NCBI RefSeq assembly: GCF_003417535.1
Contig: NZ_QVLS01000010.1
Location: 62,001-126,000 of the forward strand
Origin: Hydrogenophaga borbori
GTDB lineage: Bacteria; Pseudomonadota; Gammaproteobacteria; Burkholderiales; Burkholderiaceae_C
Direction: 5' to 3'
Length of the DNA stretch: 64,000 nucleotides
Made by a program: the position numbers and the translations under genes. Within the stretch, counting starts at the first letter, position 1. Every line of letters starts with the position of its first letter. The notes beneath the pieces were generated by a model. It worked only from the letters and a program-made list of their open reading frames with translations, ran no database searches and had not been told where the DNA came from. Below are positions 26,963 to 37,236 of this stretch, one piece after another.

Positions 26963-28195
26963 TCAGGACCGGCGGTCGGGCCCCTGCTGCGCGCCGTGCA
27001 GGCGAAGCCGCCGCGCCACCACCACGCTGGCGCAGCTGGCGACCACGCCGATGAGGCCCGCCACCCAGTAGTGCTCCACCCGACCGGCGGCGTCGCGCAC
27101 GATGATCAGCCCGCCGACGAGCGAGGCCAGGCCCATGGCGGCCGACTGCACCGCGGCGTTGAGCGCCATGAAGGTGCCACGCAGGCGCGGCTCGGCGGCC
27201 GAGGTGATGATGGCCATGCCCGGGATCATGCGGCCCGACATGAGCACGAAGAAGCCGGTGGACACGAGCAGCGCGACCCACAGCGGCGCCGGCGGCAGCA
27301 GCGTGGTGGCCATGAGCGGCAGCGCCACGAGCAGGGCCAGGCGGGTGAAGGTGGGCACCTTGCCGTGCCGGTCGGTCATGCGGCCGAACCAGCGCGCCGT
27401 CAGCAGGGTGACCGCGCCGCCCACCAGGTACAGCAATGGGATGTCGGCGTCGCCCAAACCCACGTTGGCCTGCATGTAGATGGTGATGAAGGGGATCACC
27501 GTGAAGCCCGTGAACATCATGAGCGCCGACATCGCAAAGGCGCGCCAGTGGTTGCGCTCGGCCAGCGCCGAGGCCAGGCCGCGCCAGACCGTGGGCGGGC
27601 CGGCCCGCAGGTGGCCGCGCAGCGGCGGCAGGGTCAGGCTGGCGGCGGCCAGGCACACGGCGCACAGCAGCGCGATGGCGATGAAGGTGGCGTGCCAGCC
27701 CGCCCAGCCGGCCAGCCACAGGCCCAGCGGCACCCCGGCCACCGTGGAAAACGAGAAGGCGGACATGACGATGCCCATGGCGCGACCGCGCCGCTCGAAA
27801 GGCACCACGTCGGCCACGATGGTCTGCGCCAGCGCCGACAGCACGCCGCCGAACACGCCGGCGGCGATGCGCGCGCCCATGAGAAAACCGTAGCCCGGGG
27901 CCAGGCCGCAGGCCAGCGTGGCCAGGGCGAACAGGCCATAAAGACCCAGCAGCAGCGTGCGGCGGTCGAAGCGGTCGACGTAGGTGGCCGCGAGCAGGCC
28001 CGAGGCACCGGCCGACAGCGTGTAGGCCGACACCAGCAGGCCGAACTGCGCGTCGCTGATGCCGAAGAGCCGCGTGAACTGCGGCCCCAGGGGCATCACG
28101 ATCATGAAGTCCAGGATGTGGGTGAACTGGATGCCGGCCACGGTGAGCAGCAGCCAGCGTTCGCGCGTGGGACTGAGGGGCGAGGGATCGGTCAC
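26963..28195 (-). CDS. MFS transporter (multidrug/arabinose efflux type)
   Basis: A 410-residue protein with twelve predicted membrane helices. The loop 2-3 motif is of the form DRFDRRTLLLGLYG, and the N-terminus IQFTHILDFMIVMPLGPQF is typical of DHA1-type drug or sugar-efflux transporters. Start GTG 28195 is chosen because it directly precedes the first conserved residues; ATG 28252 would add 19 unconserved residues. Neither has a strong ribosome site. The substrate is unknown. Confidence 0.82.
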   Translation of the reverse strand: MTDPSPLSPTRERWLLLTVAGIQFTHILDFMIVMPLGPQFTRLFGISDAQFGLLVSAYTLSAGASGLLAATYVDRFDRRTLLLGLYGLFALATLACGLAPGYGFLMGARIAAGVFGGVLSALAQTIVADVVPFERRGRAMGIVMSAFSFSTVAGVPLGLWLAGWAGWHATFIAIALLCAVCLAAASLTLPPLRGHLRAGPPTVWRGLASALAERNHWRAFAMSALMMFTGFTVIPFITIYMQANVGLGDADIPLLYLVGGAVTLLTARWFGRMTDRHGKVPTFTRLALLVALPLMATTLLPPAPLWVALLVSTGFFVLMSGRMIPGMAIITSAAEPRLRGTFMALNAAVQSAAMGLASLVGGLIIVRDAAGRVEHYWVAGLIGVVASCASVVVARRLRLHGAQQGPDRRS

Positions 28196-28387
28196 GGGCA
28201 GCGGTCGAGGCAGGGTGGCCGAGTGTCGCCGATGCCGTGTCGCGGCGCCCATGCGCCCCTGTGCTCCCGCCCATGGACAACGCCCTGGCGGCGCATCGCG
28301 CGCGATCAAGGAGGCCCTGCCCACCCAGCCGCCGGCCGAATCGCCGTGATAGCGTAGCGGGCCGAACGACTTCGACAGGAGCCCCGC

Positions 28388-28474
28388 ATGCCCCCCACCC
28401 ATGGCCCCCTCGCCGCGCCGGTCGCGCGCCGCGCCCGCCTGGCCCTGCAGGCCCCCTCCTCCCGGTCACGCTGA
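28388..28474 (+). other. possible 28-codon leader ORF upstream of the patatin gene
   Basis: ATG 28388 has a good AGGAG at 28377-28381 and opens a 28-codon frame ending 20 bp before the patatin start, which itself lacks an obvious ribosome site. The peptide (MPPTHGPLAAPVARRARLAL and onward) is unlike any family I know. It may be a translational-coupling leader or chance. The remainder of the 299-bp gap 28196-28494 shows nothing recognisable. Confidence 0.3.
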
Positions 28475-28494
28475 GCACGACCCGCGGGCCCGGC

Positions 28495-29745
28495 ATGTCG
28501 CTCGACACCGTCCTCAGCCACAGCATTCCCTTGCGCCACCCCGGCGGGCCCAGGGCCGACGGCTGCGCCCTCGTGCTCATGGGCGGCGGCGCGCGCACCG
28601 CCTACCAGGCCGGCGTGCTCAAGGCCGTGGCCGCCATGCTGCCCGAGGGCGGCGCGGCCTTTCCCTTCCGCTGGCTGTTCGGCACCTCGGCCGGCGCCCT
28701 CAACGCCAGCTTCCTGGCCTGCCGCGCGGGCGATGGCGCCGCCGCGCTGCCCGCGCTCGGCGAGTTCTGGCTGAAGCTGCGCTCCGACCAGGTCTACCGC
28801 CTGGACGCACCCAACTGGGTGCGCGCCAGCCGCGTGCTCGCGGGCTGGACGCTGGCGCGCCAGGTCAAGCGCCACCGCGCCCTGCTCGACACCCTGCCCC
28901 TGGTGAACACCCTGCACCGCCACATCGACCTGCAAGGGCTGGAGACGGCGCTGGAGCGCGGCGCGATCGACGTGCTCGGCGTGACCGCGTCGAGCTACTC
29001 CACCGGCGAGCACTGGACCTTCTGCCAGACCCGCGCCGACAGCACCGTGCCGGCCTGGCACCGGCCCGGGCGACGCGCCGAGTTCCAGCCCATCACCATC
29101 GAACACCTGATGGCCTCCAGCGCCATTCCCTTCCTGTTTCCGGCCGTGCCCCTGTGGGTGAGCGGCCACCGCGAGCACTTCGGCGACGGCTCCATGCGCC
29201 AGCTCTCGCCCCTGTCGCCCGCCATCCAGTTCGGCGCGCGCCGCATCCTGGTCGTGGGCGTGGGCCAGCCGCAGCGCGCGGGCCTGGCCGGGCGGCACGA
29301 CACCGCCGAACTCACGGCGGGCACCATCGCCGGCCACGCCATGGCCAGCGTCTTCCACGACACCCTTCAGGCCGACGTGGAGCAGACCATGCGCGTGAGC
29401 CAGACCCTGGCGCGCCTGCCGCCGGAGGTCTCGACCCTTCTGCCCTACCACCCGGTGGAGGTGATGGCCATCCAGCCCAGCGTGTCGCTCGACGAACTCG
29501 CGCTCAAGCACGTGAACGAACTGCCCGTGACCACGCGCCACACGCTCATCGGCCTGGGCGCGCTGGACACGCGGCGCGGCGCCAACGCCAGCGCCGCCGC
29601 CCTCGCCAGCTACCTGCTGTTCGAGCCCGGCTTCGTGCACGCGCTCATGGCCCTGGGCGAGCACGACGCCTGGCGCCGCCAGGACGAGCTGAAGGCCTTC
29701 CTGGCGCCCGCTGGCAGCCCCGCCGCACCAGGCCCGGTGCGATAA
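28495..29745 (+). CDS. patatin-like phospholipase family protein
   Basis: A 416-residue patatin-fold lipid acyl hydrolase. The oxyanion loop GGGARTAYQAG is near 30-40, the nucleophile Ser in GTSAG near 64-68, and the catalytic Asp in DGSMR near 227. An additional C-terminal domain of unknown role is present. No signal peptide is seen, so it is probably cytoplasmic or membrane-associated. ATG 28495 gives the N-terminus closest to the conserved domain. Confidence 0.88.
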   Translation: MSLDTVLSHSIPLRHPGGPRADGCALVLMGGGARTAYQAGVLKAVAAMLPEGGAAFPFRWLFGTSAGALNASFLACRAGDGAAALPALGEFWLKLRSDQVYRLDAPNWVRASRVLAGWTLARQVKRHRALLDTLPLVNTLHRHIDLQGLETALERGAIDVLGVTASSYSTGEHWTFCQTRADSTVPAWHRPGRRAEFQPITIEHLMASSAIPFLFPAVPLWVSGHREHFGDGSMRQLSPLSPAIQFGARRILVVGVGQPQRAGLAGRHDTAELTAGTIAGHAMASVFHDTLQADVEQTMRVSQTLARLPPEVSTLLPYHPVEVMAIQPSVSLDELALKHVNELPVTTRHTLIGLGALDTRRGANASAAALASYLLFEPGFVHALMALGEHDAWRRQDELKAFLAPAGSPAAPGPVR

Positions 29746-29775
29746 TCGCGGCCGTTTTTGCACACGGAGCCCTTG

Positions 29776-29829
29776 ATGGACAGCACACCCCCCAGTCGTG
29801 TGCTTTCAGCCCTCCCCGCGACCGTCTGA
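29776..29829 (+). other. possible leader peptide upstream of corA
   Basis: A 17-residue frame, MDSTPPSRVLSALPATV, begins at ATG 29776 with CGGAG 7 bp upstream and ends 111 bp before corA. It carries two adjacent prolines early and a third near the end. Enterobacterial mgtA and corA mRNAs have short leader ORFs (mgtL, corL) that couple translation to magnesium-dependent termination. The analogy is inference; no homology is claimed. Confidence 0.3.
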
Positions 29830-29940
29830 GCAGCGCCCTGACGCTGCGGCCTGGACGGGCGGCTGGCTGAAAGCGCCACCGAACCCGCCGGCCGGATTCC
29901 CGGCCACCGCCAGACCGCCACCGACACGCAGGAGCGCGCC

Positions 29941-30927
29941 ATGCTCAATGTCTTCACCCTGGCCAACGGCCGCCTCTTCCAGGAAGAGATCGAGTCCCTG
30001 GAAGAGCTCGCCAAGTTCAAGCCCATCTGGGTCGACCTGGAAGACCCCACCCCCGAAGAACGCCGCTGGGTCAAGCAGCATTTCGGCCTGTCCATCCCGG
30101 AAGACGCGATGGACGAGGACATCGAGGAGTCGGCGCGCTTCTTCGAGGAGGACAACGGCGAGCTGCACGTGCGCAGCGACTTCCTCATCGACGACGACGA
30201 AGACCCGCGCGCGGTGCGCGTGGCCTTCATCCTCAACGAGCACAACGACTCGCTCAAGAGCCGCGGCGTGCTGTTCTCCATCCACGACGAAGACGTGCCC
30301 GTGTTCCGCCTGCTGCGCATGCGCGCGCGGCGCATGCCCGGCCTGATCGACGACGCCAAGGACGTGCTGCTGATGCTGTTCGACGCCGACGCCGAGTACT
30401 GCGCCGACACGCTGGAGGACATCTACGACGACCTGGAAACGGTGAGCGCCAAGGTGCTCTCCAGCGAGGCCAGCGACTCGGCCCTGGGCGAGGCACTGTC
30501 GGCCATCGCGCGCCACGAGGACATGTCGGGCCGCATCCGCCGCAACGTCATGGACACGCGCCGCGCGGTGAGCTTCATGATGCGCAGCCGCCTGCTGAGC
30601 GCCGAGCAGTTCGAGGACGCGCGCCAGATCCTGCGCGACCTCGACTCGCTCGACGGCCACACCGCGTTCCTGTTCGACAAGATCAACTTCCTGATGGACG
30701 CCACGGTCGGTTTCATCAACATCAACCAGAACAAGATCATCAAGATCTTCTCGGTGGCCAGCGTGTCCCTGCTGCCACCGACGCTGGTGGCCAGCAGCTA
30801 CGGCATGAACTTCCAGTTCATGCCCGAACTGACCTGGCGCTTCGGTTACCCGCTGGCGATCGGGTTGATGGTGCTGTCGGCCGTGGTGCCGATGCTCTAC
30901 TTCAGGAAAAGGGGTTGGCTACGCTGA
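29941..30927 (+). CDS. corA: magnesium/cobalt transporter CorA
   Basis: A 328-residue CorA channel. The GMN selectivity motif is at 288-290 in SSYGMNFQF, flanked by two membrane helices (IIKIFSVASVSLLPPTLVAS and YPLAIGLMVLSAVVPMLYF). The acidic N-terminal cytoplasmic domain is the divalent-cation sensor. AGGAG precedes ATG 29941. Its 3' end overlaps the convergent mtnN by 9 bp. Confidence 0.95.
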   Translation: MLNVFTLANGRLFQEEIESLEELAKFKPIWVDLEDPTPEERRWVKQHFGLSIPEDAMDEDIEESARFFEEDNGELHVRSDFLIDDDEDPRAVRVAFILNEHNDSLKSRGVLFSIHDEDVPVFRLLRMRARRMPGLIDDAKDVLLMLFDADAEYCADTLEDIYDDLETVSAKVLSSEASDSALGEALSAIARHEDMSGRIRRNVMDTRRAVSFMMRSRLLSAEQFEDARQILRDLDSLDGHTAFLFDKINFLMDATVGFININQNKIIKIFSVASVSLLPPTLVASSYGMNFQFMPELTWRFGYPLAIGLMVLSAVVPMLYFRKRGWLR

Positions 30928-31671
30928 CTCGCCGAGCAGGCGCTCGACGATGGCCGCGCTGTAGCGGCTCGCCACCTGCGTGAGGAAGCGCGGGAAGTCC
31001 ACGTGGGCCGCGTCGTCGGCGCGGTCGGAGATGGTGCGCACCACCGCCAGCGGCACGCCGAAATCCGCGCACACCTGGGCCACGGCCGCGCTCTCCATGT
31101 CCACGGCCAGCGCGTCCGGCAGTTCGCGCTGCAGGGCCTCGCTCTCGGCGGTGCGCGAAACGAAGCGGTCGCCCGTCAGGAGCAGGCCCCGGTGCACGCG
31201 CGAGTCGCCCAGGCCGAAGGCCTCGACCGCCGCGGCGCCCAGGGCAGCCGGGGCCTCGCGCAGCGTGGCCTCGCAGGCGCGCGCCAGTCGATCGCTCAGG
31301 GCCCCGTCGGAAGCGAAGCGCGAGCGCCCGTAGCCCGGCACCTCATGGCGCGGAAAGACCGGCGACGCGTCCATGTCGTGCTGCAGCAGCTCGGCCGCCA
31401 CCACCACGTCGCCCACCTTCACGCCCGCGCCCAGGCCACCGGCCACGCCCGTCATCACGACCGCGCTGGCGCCGAAGCGCGCGATCAGCAGCGCGGTGGT
31501 GGTGGCCGCCGCGGCCTTGCCGATGCCCGAGAGCACCGCCACCACCTCCTGCCCATGCAGGTGGCCGCGCCAGAAACCGCGCCCGGCGAACGCGGTGCGC
31601 TGCTCGTCGGGCAGCAGCGCGAGCACGGCCTCGAGCTCCTGCGGCAGGGCGCTGACCAGCGCAAGCGTCAT
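30919..31671 (-). CDS. mtnN: 5'-methylthioadenosine/S-adenosylhomocysteine nucleosidase
   Basis: A 250-residue MtnN. Evidence: the N-terminus LALVSALPQELEAVLALL, the VMTGVAGGLGAGVKVGDVVV segment, and VDMESAAVAQVC with the conserved Met-Glu that contacts ribose; the catalytic Asp is in TISDRADD. It cleaves methylthioadenosine and S-adenosylhomocysteine to adenine. The C-terminus overlaps corA tail to tail. Confidence 0.9.
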   Translation of the reverse strand: MTLALVSALPQELEAVLALLPDEQRTAFAGRGFWRGHLHGQEVVAVLSGIGKAAAATTTALLIARFGASAVVMTGVAGGLGAGVKVGDVVVAAELLQHDMDASPVFPRHEVPGYGRSRFASDGALSDRLARACEATLREAPAALGAAAVEAFGLGDSRVHRGLLLTGDRFVSRTAESEALQRELPDALAVDMESAAVAQVCADFGVPLAVVRTISDRADDAAHVDFPRFLTQVASRYSAAIVERLLGESA

Positions 31672-31685
31672 GCCGGCTCAGACCT

Positions 31686-33371
31686 TCACTTGTCGCGCAG
31701 CTCGCGGCGCAGGATCTTGCCCACCGGCGTCTTGGGCAGATCGGTGCGGAACTCGATCACGCGCGGCTGCTTGTAGCCCGTGAGGTTGGCGCGGCAGAAC
31801 TCGCGCACCTGCTCTTCGGTGAGCGACGGGTCCTTCTTCACGATCACCAGCTTCACGGCTTCGCCGGTCTTGTCGTCCGGCACGCCCACCACGGCGCACT
31901 CCAGCACGCCGGGCAGCTGCGCGACCACGTCCTCGACCTCGTTCGGGTAGACGTTGAAACCGCTGACCAGCACCATGTCCTTCTTGCGGTCCACGATCTT
32001 GAAGTAGCCGCGCTCGTCCATGATCCCGATGTCGCCACTCTTGAAGAAGCCGTCGGGCGTCATGACCTTGGCGGTCTCATCCGGGCGCTGCCAGTAGCCC
32101 GCCATCACCTGCGGGCCGTGGATCGCAATCTCGCCGGGTTGGCCCACGGGCACCTCGCGGCCCTCGTCGTCCAGGCACTTCAGGCGCGTATTGGGCAGGG
32201 GCACGCCGATGGTGCCGGTGTACTCGGTGCTGGTGGTGGGGTTGCAGGTGGCCGAGGGGCTGGTTTCGGACAGGCCATAGCCCTCGCAGATCGGGCAGCC
32301 GGTTTTCTCGAGCCAGCGCTTGGCCACCGCGCCCTGCACCGCCATGCCGCCGCCCACCGAAACCTTCAGGTGGCTCCAGTCCACGGTGTTGAAGTCGGGG
32401 TGATTGGCCAGGCCGTTGAACAGCGTGTTCACCGCGGGAAAGCTGTGGAAGCGGTGCTTGCTCAACTCCTTGAGCACCGCCGGCAGGTCGCGCGGGTTGG
32501 GGATGAGGATGGTTTTGCCGCCCACGCGCAGGCTCAGCATCATGTTCACGGTGAACGCGAAGATGTGGTACAGCGGCAGCGCGCACACGCTGGTGGGCTG
32601 CTCGCCGGCCGGGACCTTCTTCATCACCGGGTCGTTCCAGGCCTCGGACTGCAGCACGTTGGCGATGATGTTGCGGTGCAGGAGCACCGCGCCTTTGCTC
32701 ACGCCCGTGGTGCCGCCGGTGTACTGCAGCACGGCCATGTCGTCGGCCTTGATCTCGGGCTTCTTGAACGCGCCGCGCGCGCCGCGCGCGAGGGCGTCGT
32801 TGAAGCGCACGGCCTGCGGCAGGTTGAAGGCCGGCACCATCTTCTTGACCTTGCGCACCACGTAGTTCACCAGGCCACCCTTGAGCAAGCCCAGCATGTC
32901 GCCCATGGCCGCAAGCACCACGTGCTTCACTGGCGTGGCCGCGATGCACTGTTCCAGCGTGCGGGCGAAGTTCTCGATGATGACGATGGCCTTGGCGCCC
33001 GAGTCCTTGAGCTGGTGTTCCAGTTCGCGCGCGGTGTACAGCGGGTTCACGTTCACCACCACCAGGCCCGCGCGCAGGATGCCCGCGACGACCACCGGGT
33101 ACTGCGGTACGTTGGGCATCATGATCGCCACGCGGTCGCCCTTCACGAGGCCCAGGCCCTGCAGGTAGGCCGCCACGGACTGAGAGGCCGCGTCGGTCTG
33201 CGCGAAGCTCACGTCCTTGCCCATGAAGCTGTAGGCGGTCCGATCGCCGAAGCGCCGGAAGCTCTCCTCCATCAGGTGCACCAGCGAGGGGTACTGGTTC
33301 ACGTCGATGTCGGCGGGCACCCCTTCGGGGTAAGCGGCGAGCCAAGGACGGTCGGCGGTGGCGGTCGGCAT
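31686..33371 (-). CDS. long-chain-fatty-acid--CoA ligase
   Basis: A 561-residue AMP-forming acyl-CoA synthetase. The ATP loop YTGGTTGVSKG lies at 217-227, followed by GYGLSETSP and the hinge/adenylation pieces SGDIGIMDERGYFKIVDRKK and PKTPVGKILRRELRD. The closest match is FadD-type long-chain ligase. Its start is 38 bp from the stop of pntB on the same strand, so it may be read through from the transhydrogenase operon. Chain length specificity is inferred. Confidence 0.88.
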   Translation of the reverse strand: MPTATADRPWLAAYPEGVPADIDVNQYPSLVHLMEESFRRFGDRTAYSFMGKDVSFAQTDAASQSVAAYLQGLGLVKGDRVAIMMPNVPQYPVVVAGILRAGLVVVNVNPLYTARELEHQLKDSGAKAIVIIENFARTLEQCIAATPVKHVVLAAMGDMLGLLKGGLVNYVVRKVKKMVPAFNLPQAVRFNDALARGARGAFKKPEIKADDMAVLQYTGGTTGVSKGAVLLHRNIIANVLQSEAWNDPVMKKVPAGEQPTSVCALPLYHIFAFTVNMMLSLRVGGKTILIPNPRDLPAVLKELSKHRFHSFPAVNTLFNGLANHPDFNTVDWSHLKVSVGGGMAVQGAVAKRWLEKTGCPICEGYGLSETSPSATCNPTTSTEYTGTIGVPLPNTRLKCLDDEGREVPVGQPGEIAIHGPQVMAGYWQRPDETAKVMTPDGFFKSGDIGIMDERGYFKIVDRKKDMVLVSGFNVYPNEVEDVVAQLPGVLECAVVGVPDDKTGEAVKLVIVKKDPSLTEEQVREFCRANLTGYKQPRVIEFRTDLPKTPVGKILRRELRDK

Positions 33372-33409
33372 GCAGGTCTCCTCTCGTTGTGCGCCCGATG
33401 GGCGAGGTC

Positions 33410-34827
<1,418 letters not shown>

Positions 34828-34831
<4 letters not shown>

Positions 34832-35148
34832 GCTTTGTCTCCCGCGGCCGGGGCCTTCTTCTCTTTCTTCTTGAACATCTCCAGCATGCGGCGCGTGACC
34901 AGGAAGCCGCCGAAGACGTTGACCGCCGCCAGCGCCACGGCCAGCACGCCCATGGTCTTGCCCAGCGGGGTTTCGGTGAGCGCGGCGGCCAGCATGGCGC
35001 CCACGATCACGATGGCCGAGATGGCGTTGGTCACGGCCATGAGCGGCGTGTGCAGCGCGGGCGTCACCGTCCACACCACGTGGTAGCCCACGTAGATGGC
35101 CAGCACGAAGATGATGAGGTTGATGAGGGTGGGAGAGACGGCGTCCAT
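34828..35148 (-). CDS. pntAB: NAD(P) transhydrogenase alpha 2 subunit (membrane part)
   Basis: A 106-residue protein with three membrane segments and the phrase TPALHTPLMAVTNAISAIV, which is the membrane portion of PntA. The alpha subunit is split into two genes here, as in Rhodospirillum-type enzymes. The C-terminus is Lys-rich. It lies 9 bp after panD and overlaps pntB by 4 bp. Confidence 0.95.
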
Positions 35149-35157
35149 GGGCGGCTC

Positions 35158-35532
35158 CTAGGTTTTCTTGATCTCGGTGATGCGGTTGCCTTCACCCAGC
35201 AGCACCACGCGCGGCTTCCAGCCCGGCACCGCGCTGTCGGCCACCGGCGAGTAGGTGCAGATGATCAGCAGGTCGCCCACATGGGCCTTGCGCGCGGCCG
35301 CGCCGTTGAGCGAGATGGCGCCCGAGCCGCGCGCGGCCTTGATGATGTAGGTGGAGAAACGCTCGCCGTTGTTGACGTTGTAGAGCTCGATCTTCTCGAA
35401 CTCACGCATGTCGGCGGCGTCCAGCAGGTCTTCGTCGATGCCGCAGGAACCTTCGTAGTGCAGGTCGGCTTCGGTCACGGTGGCGCGGTGCAGCTTGGCC
35501 CGCAGCATCACGCGGCTGGCGGCATCGCTCAT
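35158..35532 (-). CDS. panD: aspartate 1-decarboxylase
   Basis: A 124-residue PanD that makes beta-alanine for pantothenate. The self-cleavage site Gly28-Ser29 lies in LHYEGSCGID; Ser becomes the pyruvoyl cofactor. Its ATG overlaps the stop of pntAA (ATGA), and pntAB starts 9 bp after its stop, so it sits inside the transhydrogenase operon. The N-terminus is about four residues longer than the enterobacterial protein. Confidence 0.95.
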   Translation of the reverse strand: MSDAASRVMLRAKLHRATVTEADLHYEGSCGIDEDLLDAADMREFEKIELYNVNNGERFSTYIIKAARGSGAISLNGAAARKAHVGDLLIICTYSPVADSAVPGWKPRVVLLGEGNRITEIKKT

Positions 35533-36674
35533 TTGCGCTTGACCTCGCCGGCTTGGGTCATCAGACAGGCGACCACGATGTCGTCGTCCATCGGCACCTG
35601 CACGGCGCTGGCGTCCTTGGGCAGCACGAGCTTCAGGAAGTCGAGCACGTTGCGCGCGTACAGCGCGGAGGCGTCGGCCGCCACCAGCGCGGGCAGGTTG
35701 GTCTCGCCGATGATCGTCACGCCGTGCTTGACGACCGTCCTGTCGGCTTCGGTGAGCGGGCAGTTGCCGCCGACGCTTCCATCGGCATTGCCGGGCCCCT
35801 TGCCCGCCGCGATGTCCACGATCACCGAGCCAGGCTTCATGCTCTTGACCATCTCTTCGGTGATCAGCGTGGGCGCCGCGCGGCCGGGAATGAGCGCGGT
35901 GGAGATCACCACGTCGGCCATCGCCACGCGCTTGGCCACCTCGGCGGCCTGGCGCTGCAGCCAGCTCGGCGGCATGGGCTTGGCGTAGCCGCCCACGCCC
36001 TCGGCCGCTTCCTTCTCCTCCGGCGTTTCGTAGGGCACGTCGATGAACTTGCCCCCCAGGGACTCGATCTGCTCCTTCACGCTGGGGCGCACGTCGCTGG
36101 CCTCGATGACCGCGCCCAGGCGCTTGGCCGTGGCGATCGCCTGCAGACCCGCCACGCCCACGCCCAGGATGACCACGCGCGCGGCCTTCACGGTGCCGGC
36201 GGCCGTCATGAGCATGGGGAAAAAGCGCGGGTAGGCGTTGGCCGCGAGCATCACGGCCTTGTAGCCGGCGATGTTGGCCTGCGAGGACAGCACGTCCATG
36301 CTCTGCGCGCGCGTGGTGCGTGGCGCGGCCTCCAGCGCGAAGCCGGTGAGCCCGGCGGCGGCCAGGGCCCGCAGGCCTTCGGCGTCGAAGGGGTTGAGCA
36401 TGCCCACCAGGGTGGCGCCGGCTTTCATCAGCGGCAGCTCGCTGGCCTGCGGGCTGCGCACCTTGAGCACGAGGTCGGCGCCCAAGGCGCCGGCGGCGTC
36501 GGTGATCTGCGCGCCCGCCGCTTCGTACGCGGCGTCGGTGGCGCTGGCGTGCAAGCCGGCGCCGGCCTGCACTCGCACCACATGGCCTTGGGCCACCAGT
36601 TTCTTTGCCGTCTCCGGCGTCACGGCCACACGGGTCTCGCCCGCCAGGGTTTCGGCGGGTACGCCAATGAGCAT
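35529..36674 (-). CDS. pntAA: NAD(P) transhydrogenase alpha 1 subunit (NAD-binding part)
   Basis: A 381-residue soluble domain I protein of the alanine dehydrogenase/PNT family: start IGVPAETLAGETRVAVTPET, then GVGVAGLQAIATAKRLGAVI for NAD binding. It lacks the membrane part, which is encoded separately two genes downstream. First gene of pntAA-panD-pntAB-pntB. Confidence 0.95.
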   Translation of the reverse strand: MLIGVPAETLAGETRVAVTPETAKKLVAQGHVVRVQAGAGLHASATDAAYEAAGAQITDAAGALGADLVLKVRSPQASELPLMKAGATLVGMLNPFDAEGLRALAAAGLTGFALEAAPRTTRAQSMDVLSSQANIAGYKAVMLAANAYPRFFPMLMTAAGTVKAARVVILGVGVAGLQAIATAKRLGAVIEASDVRPSVKEQIESLGGKFIDVPYETPEEKEAAEGVGGYAKPMPPSWLQRQAAEVAKRVAMADVVISTALIPGRAAPTLITEEMVKSMKPGSVIVDIAAGKGPGNADGSVGGNCPLTEADRTVVKHGVTIIGETNLPALVAADASALYARNVLDFLKLVLPKDASAVQVPMDDDIVVACLMTQAGEVKRK

Positions 36675-36762
36675 GGGTGTCTCCTCGCGCTCGGTTCAGA
36701 AATCAACGGGCGAGCTTAACTGAAAGCCCGTCCCCAACGGCCCCCGCCCATAATCGCCGCCC

Positions 36763-37236
36763 ATGACTTCCCGTTGGGCACCGAGCGTCACCGTGGCCTG
36801 CCTCGCCGAGCGCGACGGCCGCTACCTGCTGGTCGAAGAGCACACCCCCGAAGGCCTGCGCCTGAACAACCCGGCGGGCCACCTGGAGCCGGGCGAAAGC
36901 CTGGTGCAGGCCGCGGCGCGCGAGGCGCTGGAGGAGACCGCGCACCCTTTCACGCCCGAGGCGCTGGTGGGCGTGTACCTGGCCCGCTTCGAGCGGGCCG
37001 GCGAGCCCATCACCTACCTGCGTTTCGCGTTCTGCGGCGCCGTGGGCGAGGCCGTGGCCGGCCGCGCGCTCGACCGCGGCATCGTGCGCACCTGCTGGCT
37101 CACGCCGGACGAGGTGCGCGCGTCAGCCGCGCGGCACCGCAGCCCCCTGGTGCTGCGCTGCATCGAGGACCACCTGGCCGGTCGCCGGCTGCCACTGGAC
37201 GGACTGCACACCCACCCCAGCGTGTTCGGCGGCTGA
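36763..37236 (+). CDS. NUDIX hydrolase (NudJ-like)
   Basis: A 157-residue NUDIX protein. The NUDIX box spans residues 39-60 (GHLEPGESLVQAAAREALEE), with the last Gly replaced by Ala. NudJ-type proteins hydrolyse thiamine or nucleoside pyrophosphates and often neighbour mnmA, which is also nearby here. The last 114 bp overlap the 3' end of the convergent histidine kinase gene. The C-terminus HTHPSVFGG is similar to relatives, so the gene is probably not extended. Confidence 0.88.
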   Translation: MTSRWAPSVTVACLAERDGRYLLVEEHTPEGLRLNNPAGHLEPGESLVQAAAREALEETAHPFTPEALVGVYLARFERAGEPITYLRFAFCGAVGEAVAGRALDRGIVRTCWLTPDEVRASAARHRSPLVLRCIEDHLAGRRLPLDGLHTHPSVFGG

